DNA of 25,118 nucleotides from Firmicutes bacterium UBA5559 (GCA_002425705.1 DIMT01000007.1:1-25118); one strand, 5' to 3'. Positions 7,844-15,530 are shown, numbered from the stretch's first letter. Notes: generated from the sequence alone by a model not told the origin. Numbers and translations: made by a program.

Positions 7844-8316
7844 TCATCCGGCAAGCCCGGGAATCGGATATTGACGAAATCACACGGTTGGATCAACTGT
7901 GTTTTTCTGCCCCCTGGAGCCGGGAATCCTTTCGGCAGGAAATCCTGGAAAACGGCCTGGCTCTCTACCTGGTGGCCGAGCTTCCCCAATCAGGGGAATT
8001 GGTGGGCTACGCCGGCATCTGGGCCATCTTGGATGAAGGGCATATTACCAACGTGGCTGTTCACCCCGAATACCGGAGGAGGCACATCGGGGAGGCGCTG
8101 GTCAAAGTGTTGATGGAAGAGGCTTCGGCATCCGGCATCCGGCTCTTTACCCTGGAAGCCCGGATCAGCAATGAACCAGCCCTCCGACTTTACCGGAAGT
8201 TCGGTTTCCGGGAAGCGGGAATCCGAAAAGGATACTATGAAGACAACAACGAGGATGCCCTCATTATGTGGGCAGAGGCCACTGCTCCGGATGGGGCGGA
8301 GGCCAGTGAAAAATAA
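7831..8316 (+). CDS. rimI: Ribosomal protein S18-alanine N-acetyltransferase (RimI type)
   Basis: A 161-residue GNAT acetyltransferase. The acetyl-CoA pyrophosphate-binding loop is seen as VAVHPEYRRRHIGEALV, followed by FTLEARISNEPALRLYRKFGF, the typical RimI segment, and YYEDNNEDALIM. The ATG at 7831 is preceded by GGAGG at 7822-7826 and overlaps tsaB by 13 bases. RimI acetylates the N-terminal alanine of ribosomal protein S18 in E. coli. Its place between tsaB and tsaD is the standard Firmicutes arrangement. The polar C-terminal tail of about ten residues is unlikely to be functional. Confidence 0.92.
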   Translation: MSEMIIRQARESDIDEITRLDQLCFSAPWSRESFRQEILENGLALYLVAELPQSGELVGYAGIWAILDEGHITNVAVHPEYRRRHIGEALVKVLMEEASASGIRLFTLEARISNEPALRLYRKFGFREAGIRKGYYEDNNEDALIMWAEATAPDGAEASEK

Positions 8317-8327
8317 AGGAGCAGGGA

Positions 8328-9350
8328 TTGAAACAGCAAATACTAACATTGGCCATCGAATCCAGCTGTGATGAAACCTCGGCAGCGGTGGTTCGAAACG
8401 GCCGGGAAGTCCTTTCCAATATCATCTCTTCCCAAATCGATGTTCATAAGGTATTCGGGGGAGTGGTACCGGAAATCGCTTCCCGTCATCACCTGGATAA
8501 TATCAACCAGGTGGTAGACCAGGCTCTGCTGGAGTCGGGTATGACCCTGGACGATATGGATATGATCGGAGTGACCTACGGGCCCGGGCTGGTGGGAGCT
8601 CTTTTGATCGGCCTATCCACCGCCAAGGCCTTTTCCCTGGCCAAGGGAATTCCTTTAGTAGGCGTTCACCACCTTCAGGGACACATCAGCGCCAATTATA
8701 TCGAGCATCCCGACCTGGAGCCCCCTTTTCTGGCTCTAATCGTTTCCGGAGGTCACACCAGCCTGGTGGATGTTTCCGGGTACAACGAAATGAAGGTCAT
8801 CGGAGGAACCCGGGACGACGCTGCAGGGGAAGCCTTTGATAAAGTAGCCCGGGTGTTAGGTCTTGGATATCCTGGGGGCCCCCTCATCGATCGACTGGCA
8901 AAGGAGGGAAATAAGGATGCCGTGCCCTTCAAACGGGTCTATCTGGAAAAGGGGAGCCGGGACTTCAGTTTCAGCGGGACCAAGACCGGTGTCCTCAACT
9001 ATATCAATTCAGAAAAACAGGCAGGACGGGAGATCAACAAGGCGGATGTGGCCGCCAGCTTCCAGCAGGCAGTGATGGAAGTCATCGTTGGAAAAGCCGT
9101 GGAAGCAGCCCGGGATCTGGGCCGGGATAAGATTGTCCTGGCCGGCGGAGTGGCTGCCAACAGCTGTCTCCGGGAAATGCTGACGGAAGCTTGTCATGAG
9201 CAAGGCCTGAAGCTGTACTGCCCGTCTCTGCTCCTCTGCACCGACAACGCGGCCATGATCGGTTGTGCTGCTTATTATCGATATCAAGAAGGACTGGTGG
9301 ATGACCTGACGCTGGATGCAGTGCCGGGACTTCCTCTGGGATCCGTGTAA
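8328..9350 (+). CDS. tsaD: tRNA N6-adenosine threonylcarbamoyltransferase TsaD
   Basis: A 340-residue enzyme starting at TTG 8328, with AAAGGAG 7-8 bases upstream. It has the Kae1/TsaD hallmarks: AIESSCDETSAAVV at the N-terminus, GVHHLQGHISAN with the metal-binding His pair, LIVSGGHTSLV, GGTRDDAAGEAFDKVARVLG and a C-terminal CTDNAAMIG motif. It transfers the threonylcarbamoyl group onto A37 of tRNAs reading ANN codons, using an iron or similar metal, together with TsaB and TsaE. Length and motifs are complete. It ends 9 bases before the ABC-F gene, so the two are probably one transcript. Confidence 0.96.
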   Translation: MKQQILTLAIESSCDETSAAVVRNGREVLSNIISSQIDVHKVFGGVVPEIASRHHLDNINQVVDQALLESGMTLDDMDMIGVTYGPGLVGALLIGLSTAKAFSLAKGIPLVGVHHLQGHISANYIEHPDLEPPFLALIVSGGHTSLVDVSGYNEMKVIGGTRDDAAGEAFDKVARVLGLGYPGGPLIDRLAKEGNKDAVPFKRVYLEKGSRDFSFSGTKTGVLNYINSEKQAGREINKADVAASFQQAVMEVIVGKAVEAARDLGRDKIVLAGGVAANSCLREMLTEACHEQGLKLYCPSLLLCTDNAAMIGCAAYYRYQEGLVDDLTLDAVPGLPLGSV

Positions 9351-9359
9351 GGATGAAAA

Positions 9360-11312
9360 ATGATCGTATTATCAGCCAATAATCTGACAAAAGCATATGG
9401 CACCGACGTGATCCTTCAGGGGATTTCTTTCCATGTCAACGAGGGAGACCGGGTGGGCATCATCGGAGTCAACGGAGCCGGGAAGACCACCCTGCTCCGG
9501 ATGCTGACCGGAGAACTTTTCCGGGATGAGGGGGAAGTCTATATTTCCGGGAGTACCACCATCGGCTATCTGAAACAGGCCGAAAGTTTTTCCGTAGACC
9601 GGACGGTGCTGGAAGAGGCCTTTGGAATTTTTCAGGGGCTGATGGCCATGGAGGAGGAGTTGGAGAAACTTTCCCAGGAAATCGCCATCGGATCCCGGGA
9701 GGGTATGGAGGTGGACCGGCTGCTGGATCAGCACCACCGGCTTCAGGAACAGTACGAACGGGAAGGGGGATACACCTACCGGAGTGAAATCACGGGAATC
9801 CTGAACAGTATGGCCTTCACGGAAGATATGGTCCACAAAAAGCTGTCCACCCTGAGCGGCGGAGAGAGAACCCGCCTTTCCCTGGCCTGCCTCCTTTTGA
9901 AAAAGCCGGACCTCCTGTTTCTGGATGAACCGACCAACCACCTGGACATTGGAACCATCAAATGGCTGGAGCAGTTTCTACGGACCTATAAGGGCACGAT
10001 TCTGCTGATTTCTCATGATCGGTATTTTCTGGATCAAATGGTGACCCGGATTTTTGAAGTGGAGAATCACAAACTTCATATATATGAAGGAAATTATACC
10101 GCCTACGCTGAGAAAAAACGGCAGCGGCTGGAGGAAGACCTGCGGCGATTTGACCAGCAGCAGAAGGAGATTCACCGTCAGGAAGAAATGATCCGCCGAT
10201 TCAAGCAGCATGGCACGGAGAAACTGGCGAAACGGGCCCAATCCCGGGAAAAACAGCTGGCAAAGCTGGATGTTATGGAAAAACCGGTAAACGGAACCGG
10301 ATCCATGAAAATCCGGTTCAAGGAGAATTTTAAGAGCGGTACCGATGTCCTGCGGGGAGAAGATCTTTCTATGAGCTTTGGTCATGGCCAGAACAAAAGG
10401 GAGCTTTTTCACCAGGTAGGTTTTGATATCAAGCGAGGGGAACGAATCTGCATCGTTGGGCCCAACGGTGTTGGCAAGACCACTCTGCTGAAGGTCATGA
10501 TGGAAGAACTGGAGCCGGATCAGGGTCACCTGAAGGTGGGCCACAACGTGGTCTTTGGCTATTATGACCAGGGACAGCGGTTGCTGAACCCTTCCAATAC
10601 GGTCTTTGATGAAATGAAGGATGCCTATCGCCTTTATACGGATACAGAAATGCGCAGCATCCTGGGCCGGTTCCTCTTCCGGGGGGAAATGGTCTTTCAG
10701 CAGGTCAGCAGCCTCAGTGGCGGAGAAAGAGCCCGGTTGTCCCTGCTGAAGATGATGCTGTCCGGATCCAATGTGCTGGTGCTGGATGAGCCCACCAACC
10801 ATCTGGACATCAGCTCCAAGGAAGTGGTGGAGGATGCCCTCCTGGATTTTCCAGGAACCGTCATCGTGGTTTCCCACGACCGGTATTTTCTCAACAAAGT
10901 ACCCACCCGGATTCTGGAGCTGAGTCCCTGGGGGCTGGATTCTTACCTGGGTGCTTACGACTATTATATGGAAAAGAAACAGTCCATCGGATCCGGGAAA
11001 AAATATCTTCAGGAGCTTCAGCGGTCTATAGGGGGCGAAGAGACCGAAAGCGATGAAACGGAAGACCCGGCGGCAATCCGAAAAAGGAACAAAGAAGCAG
11101 AGGCACTGGCTCGCCGAAAAGAGCGGGAAACCAAAAAACTGGAAGAAAAAATTTCGACCCTGGAGGAAGAAATCGCTTTTTTCGAGGGGGAAATGTGCAA
11201 AGAAGAAGTGTTCACCAACCATGTTTTATTGGGAGAGTATCATGAAAAGCTTGAAATTGCAAAGAATTGTCTCTCTGATACCTATGACGACTGGTTGACT
11301 CTGCAGGAATAG
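9360..11312 (+). CDS. ydiF: ABC-F family ATPase, YdiF-like
   Basis: A 650-residue soluble protein with two complete ABC domains and no membrane segments. The first domain has GVNGAGKTT (37-44 region), LSGGERTR and LLFLDEPTNHLD. The second has GPNGVGKTT, LSGGERAR and LVLDEPTNHLD. Between them lies a charged linker of about 80 residues rich in Lys, Arg, Glu and Gln (the P-site tRNA interaction motif region of ABC-F proteins). A C-terminal coiled coil of about 100 residues follows (residues 545-640). The layout matches Bacillus YdiF, which also follows tsaD there. ABC-F proteins act on ribosomes to relieve stalling or confer antibiotic resistance; whether this one does either is unknown. Confidence 0.93.
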   Translation: MIVLSANNLTKAYGTDVILQGISFHVNEGDRVGIIGVNGAGKTTLLRMLTGELFRDEGEVYISGSTTIGYLKQAESFSVDRTVLEEAFGIFQGLMAMEEELEKLSQEIAIGSREGMEVDRLLDQHHRLQEQYEREGGYTYRSEITGILNSMAFTEDMVHKKLSTLSGGERTRLSLACLLLKKPDLLFLDEPTNHLDIGTIKWLEQFLRTYKGTILLISHDRYFLDQMVTRIFEVENHKLHIYEGNYTAYAEKKRQRLEEDLRRFDQQQKEIHRQEEMIRRFKQHGTEKLAKRAQSREKQLAKLDVMEKPVNGTGSMKIRFKENFKSGTDVLRGEDLSMSFGHGQNKRELFHQVGFDIKRGERICIVGPNGVGKTTLLKVMMEELEPDQGHLKVGHNVVFGYYDQGQRLLNPSNTVFDEMKDAYRLYTDTEMRSILGRFLFRGEMVFQQVSSLSGGERARLSLLKMMLSGSNVLVLDEPTNHLDISSKEVVEDALLDFPGTVIVVSHDRYFLNKVPTRILELSPWGLDSYLGAYDYYMEKKQSIGSGKKYLQELQRSIGGEETESDETEDPAAIRKRNKEAEALARRKERETKKLEEKISTLEEEIAFFEGEMCKEEVFTNHVLLGEYHEKLEIAKNCLSDTYDDWLTLQE

Positions 11313-11353
11313 TTTGATAGTCAAAACAAAATGAAGAAAAAACAATTTTTTTG

Positions 11354-11382
11354 TTGCATATATTAAAAGTGTAAATTATAAT
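11354..11382 (+). promoter_or_regulatory. Sigma-A-type promoter for acpP
   Basis: TTGCAT (11354-11359) and TATAAT (11377-11382) are separated by 17 bases in a very AT-rich gap. The distance to the acpP ATG is about 58 bases. Both boxes are near consensus, suiting a highly expressed acyl carrier protein. Confidence 0.8.
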
Positions 11383-11440
11383 AAGCATTGTTACACCTGT
11401 TAACGAATAAACAACAAAAAACAAAATGGAGGAAAATAAT

Positions 11441-11671
11441 ATGGTGTTTGATAAAATAAAGAGCATTATCGTGGAGCAGTTGGGCGTAGATGAAGCGCAG
11501 GTTGCCATGGACACACATCTGATGAAGGACCTGGAAGCAGATTCTCTGGATGCGGTTGAAATTATCATGGCCATCGAAGATGAGTTCGATCTGGAAGTAC
11601 CCGATGAAGCAGCTGAAAAATTCCAGACCGTTGGCGACATCGTCAAATACGTGGAAGAGAATACCAACTAA
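11441..11671 (+). CDS. acpP: Acyl carrier protein
   Basis: A 76-residue acidic helical protein with the EADSLDAVEIIMAIEDEF motif. Ser35 in the DSL triplet is the 4'-phosphopantetheine attachment site, and the following helix II is the classic interaction helix. The ATG at 11441 is chosen because TGGAGG lies 8-13 bases upstream; an earlier in-frame ATG at 11426 overlaps that ribosome site. ACP carries acyl chains in type II fatty acid synthesis. Unlike the usual fab-cluster location, the gene is alone here, between an ABC-F gene and rex, with its own promoter and terminator. Confidence 0.96.
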   Translation: MVFDKIKSIIVEQLGVDEAQVAMDTHLMKDLEADSLDAVEIIMAIEDEFDLEVPDEAAEKFQTVGDIVKYVEENTN

Positions 11672-11692
11672 ACCCGCACCTGCGGGTTTTTT
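11671..11692 (+). terminator. Intrinsic terminator after acpP
   Basis: AACCCGCA (11671-11678) pairs with TGCGGGTT (11681-11688) and is followed by a T-run to 11692. The stem begins on the last base of the acpP stop codon. It sits only 24 bases before the rex start, which has consequences for rex expression. Confidence 0.85.
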
Positions 11693-11716
11693 CAGAAGGA
11701 TGGAAGAGGGGCAGAA

Positions 11717-12394
11717 ATGAATAAAAACACGAAAACATCGAGTGCAGTCATCAAACGGCTGCCGAGGTACCGCCGGTACCTGAGAGATCTTCAGCGTAAG
11801 GGTGTAGATAAAATTTCATCCAGCGAATTCAGTGCCCTTATTGGATATACCGCATCTCAGATCCGTCAAGACCTGAATAATTTCGGCGGCTTCGGGCAAC
11901 AGGGATACGGCTACAACGTCAATGGGTTGTTTAATGAAATTAGTTCTATACTCGGTTTGGACCGAGATTATAAGATGGTCATCGTAGGAGCCGGAAATCT
12001 GGGTCAGGCCATCGCCAACTATACCTACTATTACAAGGCCGGATTTGTCGTTCGTGGAATTTTTGAGGTGAACCCCCGCCTGATCGGTCTGAAGATCAAT
12101 GACATCGAGGTCATGGATTATGAAGGTCTGGATGCCTATGTCAAAGAAAATAAGATCGATATCGGAATCATCTGTACCACCAAAGACAGCGCTCAGGACG
12201 TAGCAGACACCCTGACGGCCGCTGGCGTTAAGGGAATCTGGAATTTTGCTCCGGTAGATCTGAATCTGCCGCCCTGCGTGGCCATCGAGAATGTCCACCT
12301 GAGCGACAGCCTCCACTCCCTGGCCTACCACATCAATCATCGGGATGAGGTTTGCGAAGAATTCGAAGACGAAGGCGAAGCCAAACAGGAATAG
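11717..12394 (+). CDS. rex: Redox-sensing transcriptional repressor Rex
   Basis: A 225-residue protein with an N-terminal winged helix (residues 10-80; KRLPRYRRYLRDLQ, YTASQIRQDLNNFGGFGQQG) and a C-terminal Rossmann domain with VIVGAGNLGQAIANY at 89-103. Rex binds operators in fermentation and respiration genes and releases DNA when NADH rises relative to NAD+. The ribosome site is GAGGGG before ATG 11717. The acidic C-terminal tail (DEVCEEFEDEGEAKQE) is commonplace. The gene follows the acpP terminator by 24 bases with no room for a separate promoter, so its transcription probably depends on read-through or a promoter inside acpP. Confidence 0.96.
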   Translation: MNKNTKTSSAVIKRLPRYRRYLRDLQRKGVDKISSSEFSALIGYTASQIRQDLNNFGGFGQQGYGYNVNGLFNEISSILGLDRDYKMVIVGAGNLGQAIANYTYYYKAGFVVRGIFEVNPRLIGLKINDIEVMDYEGLDAYVKENKIDIGIICTTKDSAQDVADTLTAAGVKGIWNFAPVDLNLPPCVAIENVHLSDSLHSLAYHINHRDEVCEEFEDEGEAKQE

Positions 12395-12419
12395 GGCCAG
12401 CTGAATATCAGAAATAAAA

Positions 12420-12447
12420 AATAACCGTTTCGAAAGAAACGGTTATT
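12420..12447 (-). terminator. Terminator hairpin between rex and the ferredoxin gene
   Basis: A perfect 12-base stem, AATAACCGTTTC (12420-12431) and GAAACGGTTATT (12436-12447), around a 4-base loop. Read leftward it is followed by a run of T, so it ends the ferredoxin transcript. Rightward it lacks a good T-run but may partly end the rex transcript too. Confidence 0.85.
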
Positions 12448-12465
12448 CCTTATCATGAGTTCTCT

Positions 12466-12633
12466 TTATGCCTGAACCGGAGCATCAACCGGGCAAACGT
12501 TTGCACAAGCGCCGCAATCAATGCACTTGTCAGCGTCGATCACATAGATGCTGCCTTCTGCGATAGCATCAGTGGGACATTCGGGAACGCAAGCGCCACA
12601 AGCGATACAGGAATCCTGAATTACATAAGCCAT
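12466..12633 (-). CDS. Small 2[4Fe-4S] ferredoxin
   Basis: A 55-residue protein with two canonical cluster motifs: CIACGACVPECP (residues 9-20) and CIDCGACANVCP (37-48). This is the classical clostridial two-cluster ferredoxin without inserted loops. It carries low-potential electrons in anaerobic metabolism in the cytoplasm. It is read leftward from ATG 12633, with AAAGGAGG about 8-9 bases upstream, its own terminator at 12420-12447 and a promoter at 12674-12702. It lies between rex and a divergent P-loop/Asp23 gene. The length is full for the family. Confidence 0.95.
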   Translation of the reverse strand: MAYVIQDSCIACGACVPECPTDAIAEGSIYVIDADKCIDCGACANVCPVDAPVQA

Positions 12634-12673
12634 TTTAATTTCCTCCTTTAATCAGTAGTATAAAACTAACGTA

Positions 12674-12702
12674 ATTATAGCAAACCTGTCAGGAGAAGTA
12701 AA
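12674..12702 (-). promoter_or_regulatory. Promoter for the ferredoxin gene
   Basis: Read leftward, TTTACT (12702-12697) and a perfect TATAAT (12679-12674) are 17 bases apart. The -35 box ends one base from the ATG of the divergent gene at 12704, so it overlaps that gene's ribosome-binding region. Confidence 0.65.
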
Positions 12703-12703
12703 G

Positions 12704-13507
12704 ATGAAAGTTTACGCATTAGTCGGGAAAAGCGGTACTGGTAAAAGCTATCAGGCTATGAATATATGCAAAGAGAAGAACGTGGACGCCATCGTGGACG
12801 ACGGACTACTGATCCATGGCAATGCAGTAGCAGCGGGGATTTCGGCTAAACGGCAGTCCACCAAGATCGGGGCCATCAAGACCGCTCTCTTCACCGATGA
12901 AGACCATCGGGAAGAGGTTCGGGACAAAATCAGGCAGTTGGGTATTCAGTCGATTCTTCTCTTAGGCACCTCCCGAGGCATGGTGGAAAAGATTGACTCC
13001 AGGCTGGAACTGCCGGCTATTTCAGAGATCATCTATATTGAAGAGGTTACCACGGAAGCCGAGCGAACCGTGGCCCATAAACAACGACATGAGATGGGGA
13101 AACACGTTATTCCCGTGCCCACCTTCCAGATCAAGCGGGATTTTTCCGGCTATTTTCTGGATCCTCTTAAGATTTTTCGGGGTTGGGGGGCCAAGGAAAG
13201 TTTTTCTGAAAAATCGGTGGTTCGTCCTACTTATAGCTATCTGGGGGATTACACCATTTCCGATAAAGCGGTTACCGACATGATTCAGTATATCGGTCTT
13301 CGTACGGAAGGGGTTGCATCCATCCTTCGGACCGACGCGGTGACCACCAGCACCGGGGTGGAAATCACCGTCCTGGCTATTCTCCGATACGGTTTTCGGG
13401 TGACGGAAGTGGCCCGCAATCTTCAGAAAAACATTTCCCGGGAAGTAGAGCAGATGACCGCCTTCAACATTGAGACGGTAAATGTGGAAGTCCGGGGCCT
13501 GAAATAG
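12704..13507 (+). CDS. P-loop NTPase fused to an Asp23/Gls24 domain
   Basis: A 267-residue protein. The N-terminal part has a Walker A, GKSGTGKS (residues 8-15), then DDGLLIHG and LLLGTSRGM segments consistent with a small nucleotide-binding domain of about 160 residues. The C-terminal part from about residue 185 (SYLGDYTISDKAVTDMIQYI ... EITVLAILRYGFRVTEVARN ... NIETVNVEVRGL) fits the Asp23/Gls24 (DUF322) envelope-stress domain. AGGAG lies before ATG 12704. Asp23-type proteins associate with the membrane and cell-wall stress in Gram-positive bacteria. The role of the added ATPase is not established. It is probably cotranscribed with the next glycosylase gene, 15 bases on. Confidence 0.82.
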   Translation: MKVYALVGKSGTGKSYQAMNICKEKNVDAIVDDGLLIHGNAVAAGISAKRQSTKIGAIKTALFTDEDHREEVRDKIRQLGIQSILLLGTSRGMVEKIDSRLELPAISEIIYIEEVTTEAERTVAHKQRHEMGKHVIPVPTFQIKRDFSGYFLDPLKIFRGWGAKESFSEKSVVRPTYSYLGDYTISDKAVTDMIQYIGLRTEGVASILRTDAVTTSTGVEITVLAILRYGFRVTEVARNLQKNISREVEQMTAFNIETVNVEVRGLK

Positions 13508-13522
13508 GAGGTCTTACGCCCA

Positions 13523-14377
13523 ATGGCAATCATCAGAAATGTCCAGGATTTTCACCCGGACCATACCTTTGACTGTGGTCAGTGCTTTCGCTGGACCCGG
13601 GAAGAGGACGGAAGCTATACGGGAATCGCTTTCGGCAGACCGGTAAATATTCGGGTCATTCCCGGCAAAGCCGGCAGCGACCGGCCGGAAGACCCAGTGG
13701 ATATCCTGATCGAAAACGCAACCCAGGAAGAGGCGGAAACCCTGTGGCGAAGCTACCTGGATCTGGACCGGGATTATGGCCGGATCAAGAACCAGCTGGC
13801 GACTGAAGACCCGGTCATGGAACGGGCTATCCGCCATGGATACGGGATACGGATCCTGAATCAGGACCGGTGGGAGACCATCCTGTCCTTTCTCATTTCT
13901 CAGAACAATAACATCCCCAGGATCCGGGGCTGCATTGAGTCCCTTTGCCGGCACTTCGGGGAGCCGGCAGGAGAATACCGGGGGAAGCAGTACTATGACA
14001 TTCCGACACCGGAAAGGCTGGCTGCTCTGAGCGTGGAGGATCTGGCGCCCTGCCGGTTGGGATACCGGGCCCGCTACATCCTGGAAACGGCCCGTCAGGT
14101 AAGGGAACAGGGAATCGGCGACACCTCGGATTACCTGAGGAGTCTTTGCGGGGTGGGGGAGAAAGTGGCCAACTGTATCCTCCTGTTTTCCATGAACCGG
14201 CTGGAGAGTTTTCCCGTGGACGTCTGGGTCCGCCGGGTCATGCATGAATTATATGGGATTCCGGAAAAGGATACGGCGGCGATGACCGACTATGCGGCAA
14301 AGCACTTCGGACCTTACGGGGGAATCGCCCAGCAGTATTTATTCTATTACATAAGGGAAGGACAAGAAACATGTTAG
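13523..14377 (+). CDS. OGG1-type 8-oxoguanine DNA glycosylase/AP lyase
   Basis: A 284-residue HhH-GPD enzyme. It begins with the OGG1-specific N-terminal domain (FHPDHTFDCGQCFRWTRE), then LISQNNNIPRI, and the hairpin-helix-hairpin LCGVGEKVANCILLF with catalytic Lys214. PVDVWVRRVM follows with Asp233. It would excise 8-oxoguanine opposite cytosine and nick the abasic site. Such eukaryote-like OGG1 enzymes occur in some Clostridia. GGAGG lies 11 bases before the ATG, a slightly long spacing. The stop overlaps the next start by 7 bases. Its placement after an Asp23-type stress gene suggests a stress-linked operon, but this is inference. Confidence 0.9.
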   Translation: MAIIRNVQDFHPDHTFDCGQCFRWTREEDGSYTGIAFGRPVNIRVIPGKAGSDRPEDPVDILIENATQEEAETLWRSYLDLDRDYGRIKNQLATEDPVMERAIRHGYGIRILNQDRWETILSFLISQNNNIPRIRGCIESLCRHFGEPAGEYRGKQYYDIPTPERLAALSVEDLAPCRLGYRARYILETARQVREQGIGDTSDYLRSLCGVGEKVANCILLFSMNRLESFPVDVWVRRVMHELYGIPEKDTAAMTDYAAKHFGPYGGIAQQYLFYYIREGQETC

Positions 14378-15060
14378 GACCAATCGTGAATGCCATCGCC
14401 ATCGTCGTCTGTGCTATCCTGGGGAAGCTGCTGATCCGCAATTTCCCCGAACGTTTTGAAGTAATCATCAAGCAGGGTATCGCCCTGGCCCTCCTTTACA
14501 TCGGCATTTCCGGTGCCATGGAAAGCCAGGCCATCCTGACTCTGATCCTCAGTGTCGTAATCGGTTCCATTCTGGGGGAATGGATCAACATCGACAAGGG
14601 GATGAACAACATCGGCCTTTGGGCAGAGAAGAAACTAGGCTTCGGAGAAGGCAGCTTTGCCACCGGTTTTGTGACGGCCAGCATTTTATTTTGTACCGGT
14701 TCCATGGCCATCGTCGGTGCTCTGAACAGCGGACTTCAGGGAAACCATGAAATGCTTTTCGCCAAGTCCATCCTGGACGGAGTGATTTCAATCGTCTTTG
14801 CTTCCCAACTGGGATTAGGCGTCGCTTTTGCAGCAATCCCCGTACTCCTGTATCAGGGGGCCATTGCCCTTGGCGCTACCTATATCAAGGTCTGGCTCAC
14901 AGCGGAGATCATTACGGAAATGTCTGCGGTAGGAAGCCTTCTGATTGCCGGCATCGGAGTCAATTTCCTGGGAGCTTCTACCAAACCAATTAAAGTTGCC
15001 AATATGATTCCGGCCATTTTTCTGCCCTGGCTCTTCATCGCCCTGGGATTCCGGATGTAA
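14371..15060 (+). CDS. DUF554 family membrane protein
   Basis: A 229-residue protein with six to seven hydrophobic segments and the family opening MLGPIVNAIAIVVCAILGKL. Later motifs include ILSVVIGSILGEWINIDKG and FATGFVTASILFCTGSMAI, as in the DUF554 (YdfK/YqgA) family. The function of the family is not established; a transporter-like role is possible. The start at 14371 overlaps the preceding stop by 7 bases, with GGAAGGA upstream. It is the last gene of the fusion-ogg-DUF554 run and is followed by a terminator. Confidence 0.85.
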   Translation: MLGPIVNAIAIVVCAILGKLLIRNFPERFEVIIKQGIALALLYIGISGAMESQAILTLILSVVIGSILGEWINIDKGMNNIGLWAEKKLGFGEGSFATGFVTASILFCTGSMAIVGALNSGLQGNHEMLFAKSILDGVISIVFASQLGLGVAFAAIPVLLYQGAIALGATYIKVWLTAEIITEMSAVGSLLIAGIGVNFLGASTKPIKVANMIPAIFLPWLFIALGFRM

Positions 15061-15072
15061 TTGACGGACTCG

Positions 15073-15112
15073 CCCATTCCGGAATCGGATTTCGGAGTGG
15101 GTTTAATTTTTT
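15073..15112 (+). terminator. Intrinsic terminator after the DUF554 gene
   Basis: CCCATTCCG (15073-15081) pairs with CGGAGTGGG (15093-15101), with one G-T pair, and is followed by TTTAATTTTTT. It separates the DUF554 operon from the groESL promoter. Confidence 0.8.
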
Positions 15113-15134
15113 GTGAAAAATATAAAGGATGCCC

Positions 15135-15163
15135 TTGACAAAGAAAGGGATATATAATAAATT
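15135..15163 (+). promoter_or_regulatory. groESL promoter
   Basis: TTGACA (15135-15140) is a perfect -35 box. With a 17-base gap the -10 would be TAAATT (15158-15163). A TATAAT at 15153-15158 is only 12 bases away, so is unlikely to be the partner. The CIRCE operator begins five bases after the assigned -10. Confidence 0.65.
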
Positions 15164-15167
15164 ATAG

Positions 15168-15194
15168 TTAGCACTCAACATTAATGAGTGCTAA
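15168..15194 (+). promoter_or_regulatory. CIRCE operator (HrcA binding site)
   Basis: A perfect inverted repeat TTAGCACTC (15168-15176), nine bases, GAGTGCTAA (15186-15194), the exact CIRCE consensus. HrcA bound here represses groESL until heat or misfolded protein ties up GroEL. It lies at or just after the transcription start. Confidence 0.97.
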
Positions 15195-15248
15195 CAATTT
15201 GTAAAAAAGCGATTATCGCAAGAAAAATAAACATTAGGAGGTATTGAG

Positions 15249-15530
15249 ATGAGTTTTGGAATTAAACCTTTAGGAGAAAGAGTCGTGATTAAGCGGGTGG
15301 AAGCCGAAGAAAAGACCAAGAGCGGCATCGTCCTGCCCGGTCAGGCCAAGGAACAGCCCCAGATGGCAGAAGTGGTTGCTGTGGGCCCCGGAACCGAAGA
15401 GGATAAAATGGAGCTGGAAGTGGGCGATTTGGTCATCTTCTCCAAATATGCCGGTACTGAAGTGAAGTACGATGGCGCCGAGTACACCATCATGTCCCAG
15501 CGGGACATCCTGGCAAAGGTAGTCCGGTAA
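15249..15530 (+). CDS. groES: Co-chaperonin GroES (Hsp10)
   Basis: A 93-residue protein beginning FGIKPLGERVVIKRVEAEEK, with the mobile-loop segment KTKSGIVLPGQAKEQPQ and the ending YTIMSQRDILAKV. These are all standard for bacterial GroES. It forms the seven-subunit lid of the GroEL cage in the cytoplasm. AGGAGG lies 6-7 bases before the ATG. It is the first gene of the CIRCE-controlled operon; groEL follows after a 98-base gap with no terminator. Confidence 0.98.
   Translation: MSFGIKPLGERVVIKRVEAEEKTKSGIVLPGQAKEQPQMAEVVAVGPGTEEDKMELEVGDLVIFSKYAGTEVKYDGAEYTIMSQRDILAKVVR

Noticed and set aside
11388..11406. Rex-like palindrome TTGTTA...TAACGA just after the acpP -10 box
   Set aside because: The arms are separated by seven bases rather than the six expected for TTGTTA-N6-TAACAA, and one arm has a mismatch. 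Position is attractive, but the fit is not good enough to call a Rex operator.
15153..15158. TATAAT as the -10 box of groESL
   Set aside because: It is only 12 bases from the TTGACA -35 box, too close for a sigma-A promoter; TAAATT at 15158-15163 has the right spacing.
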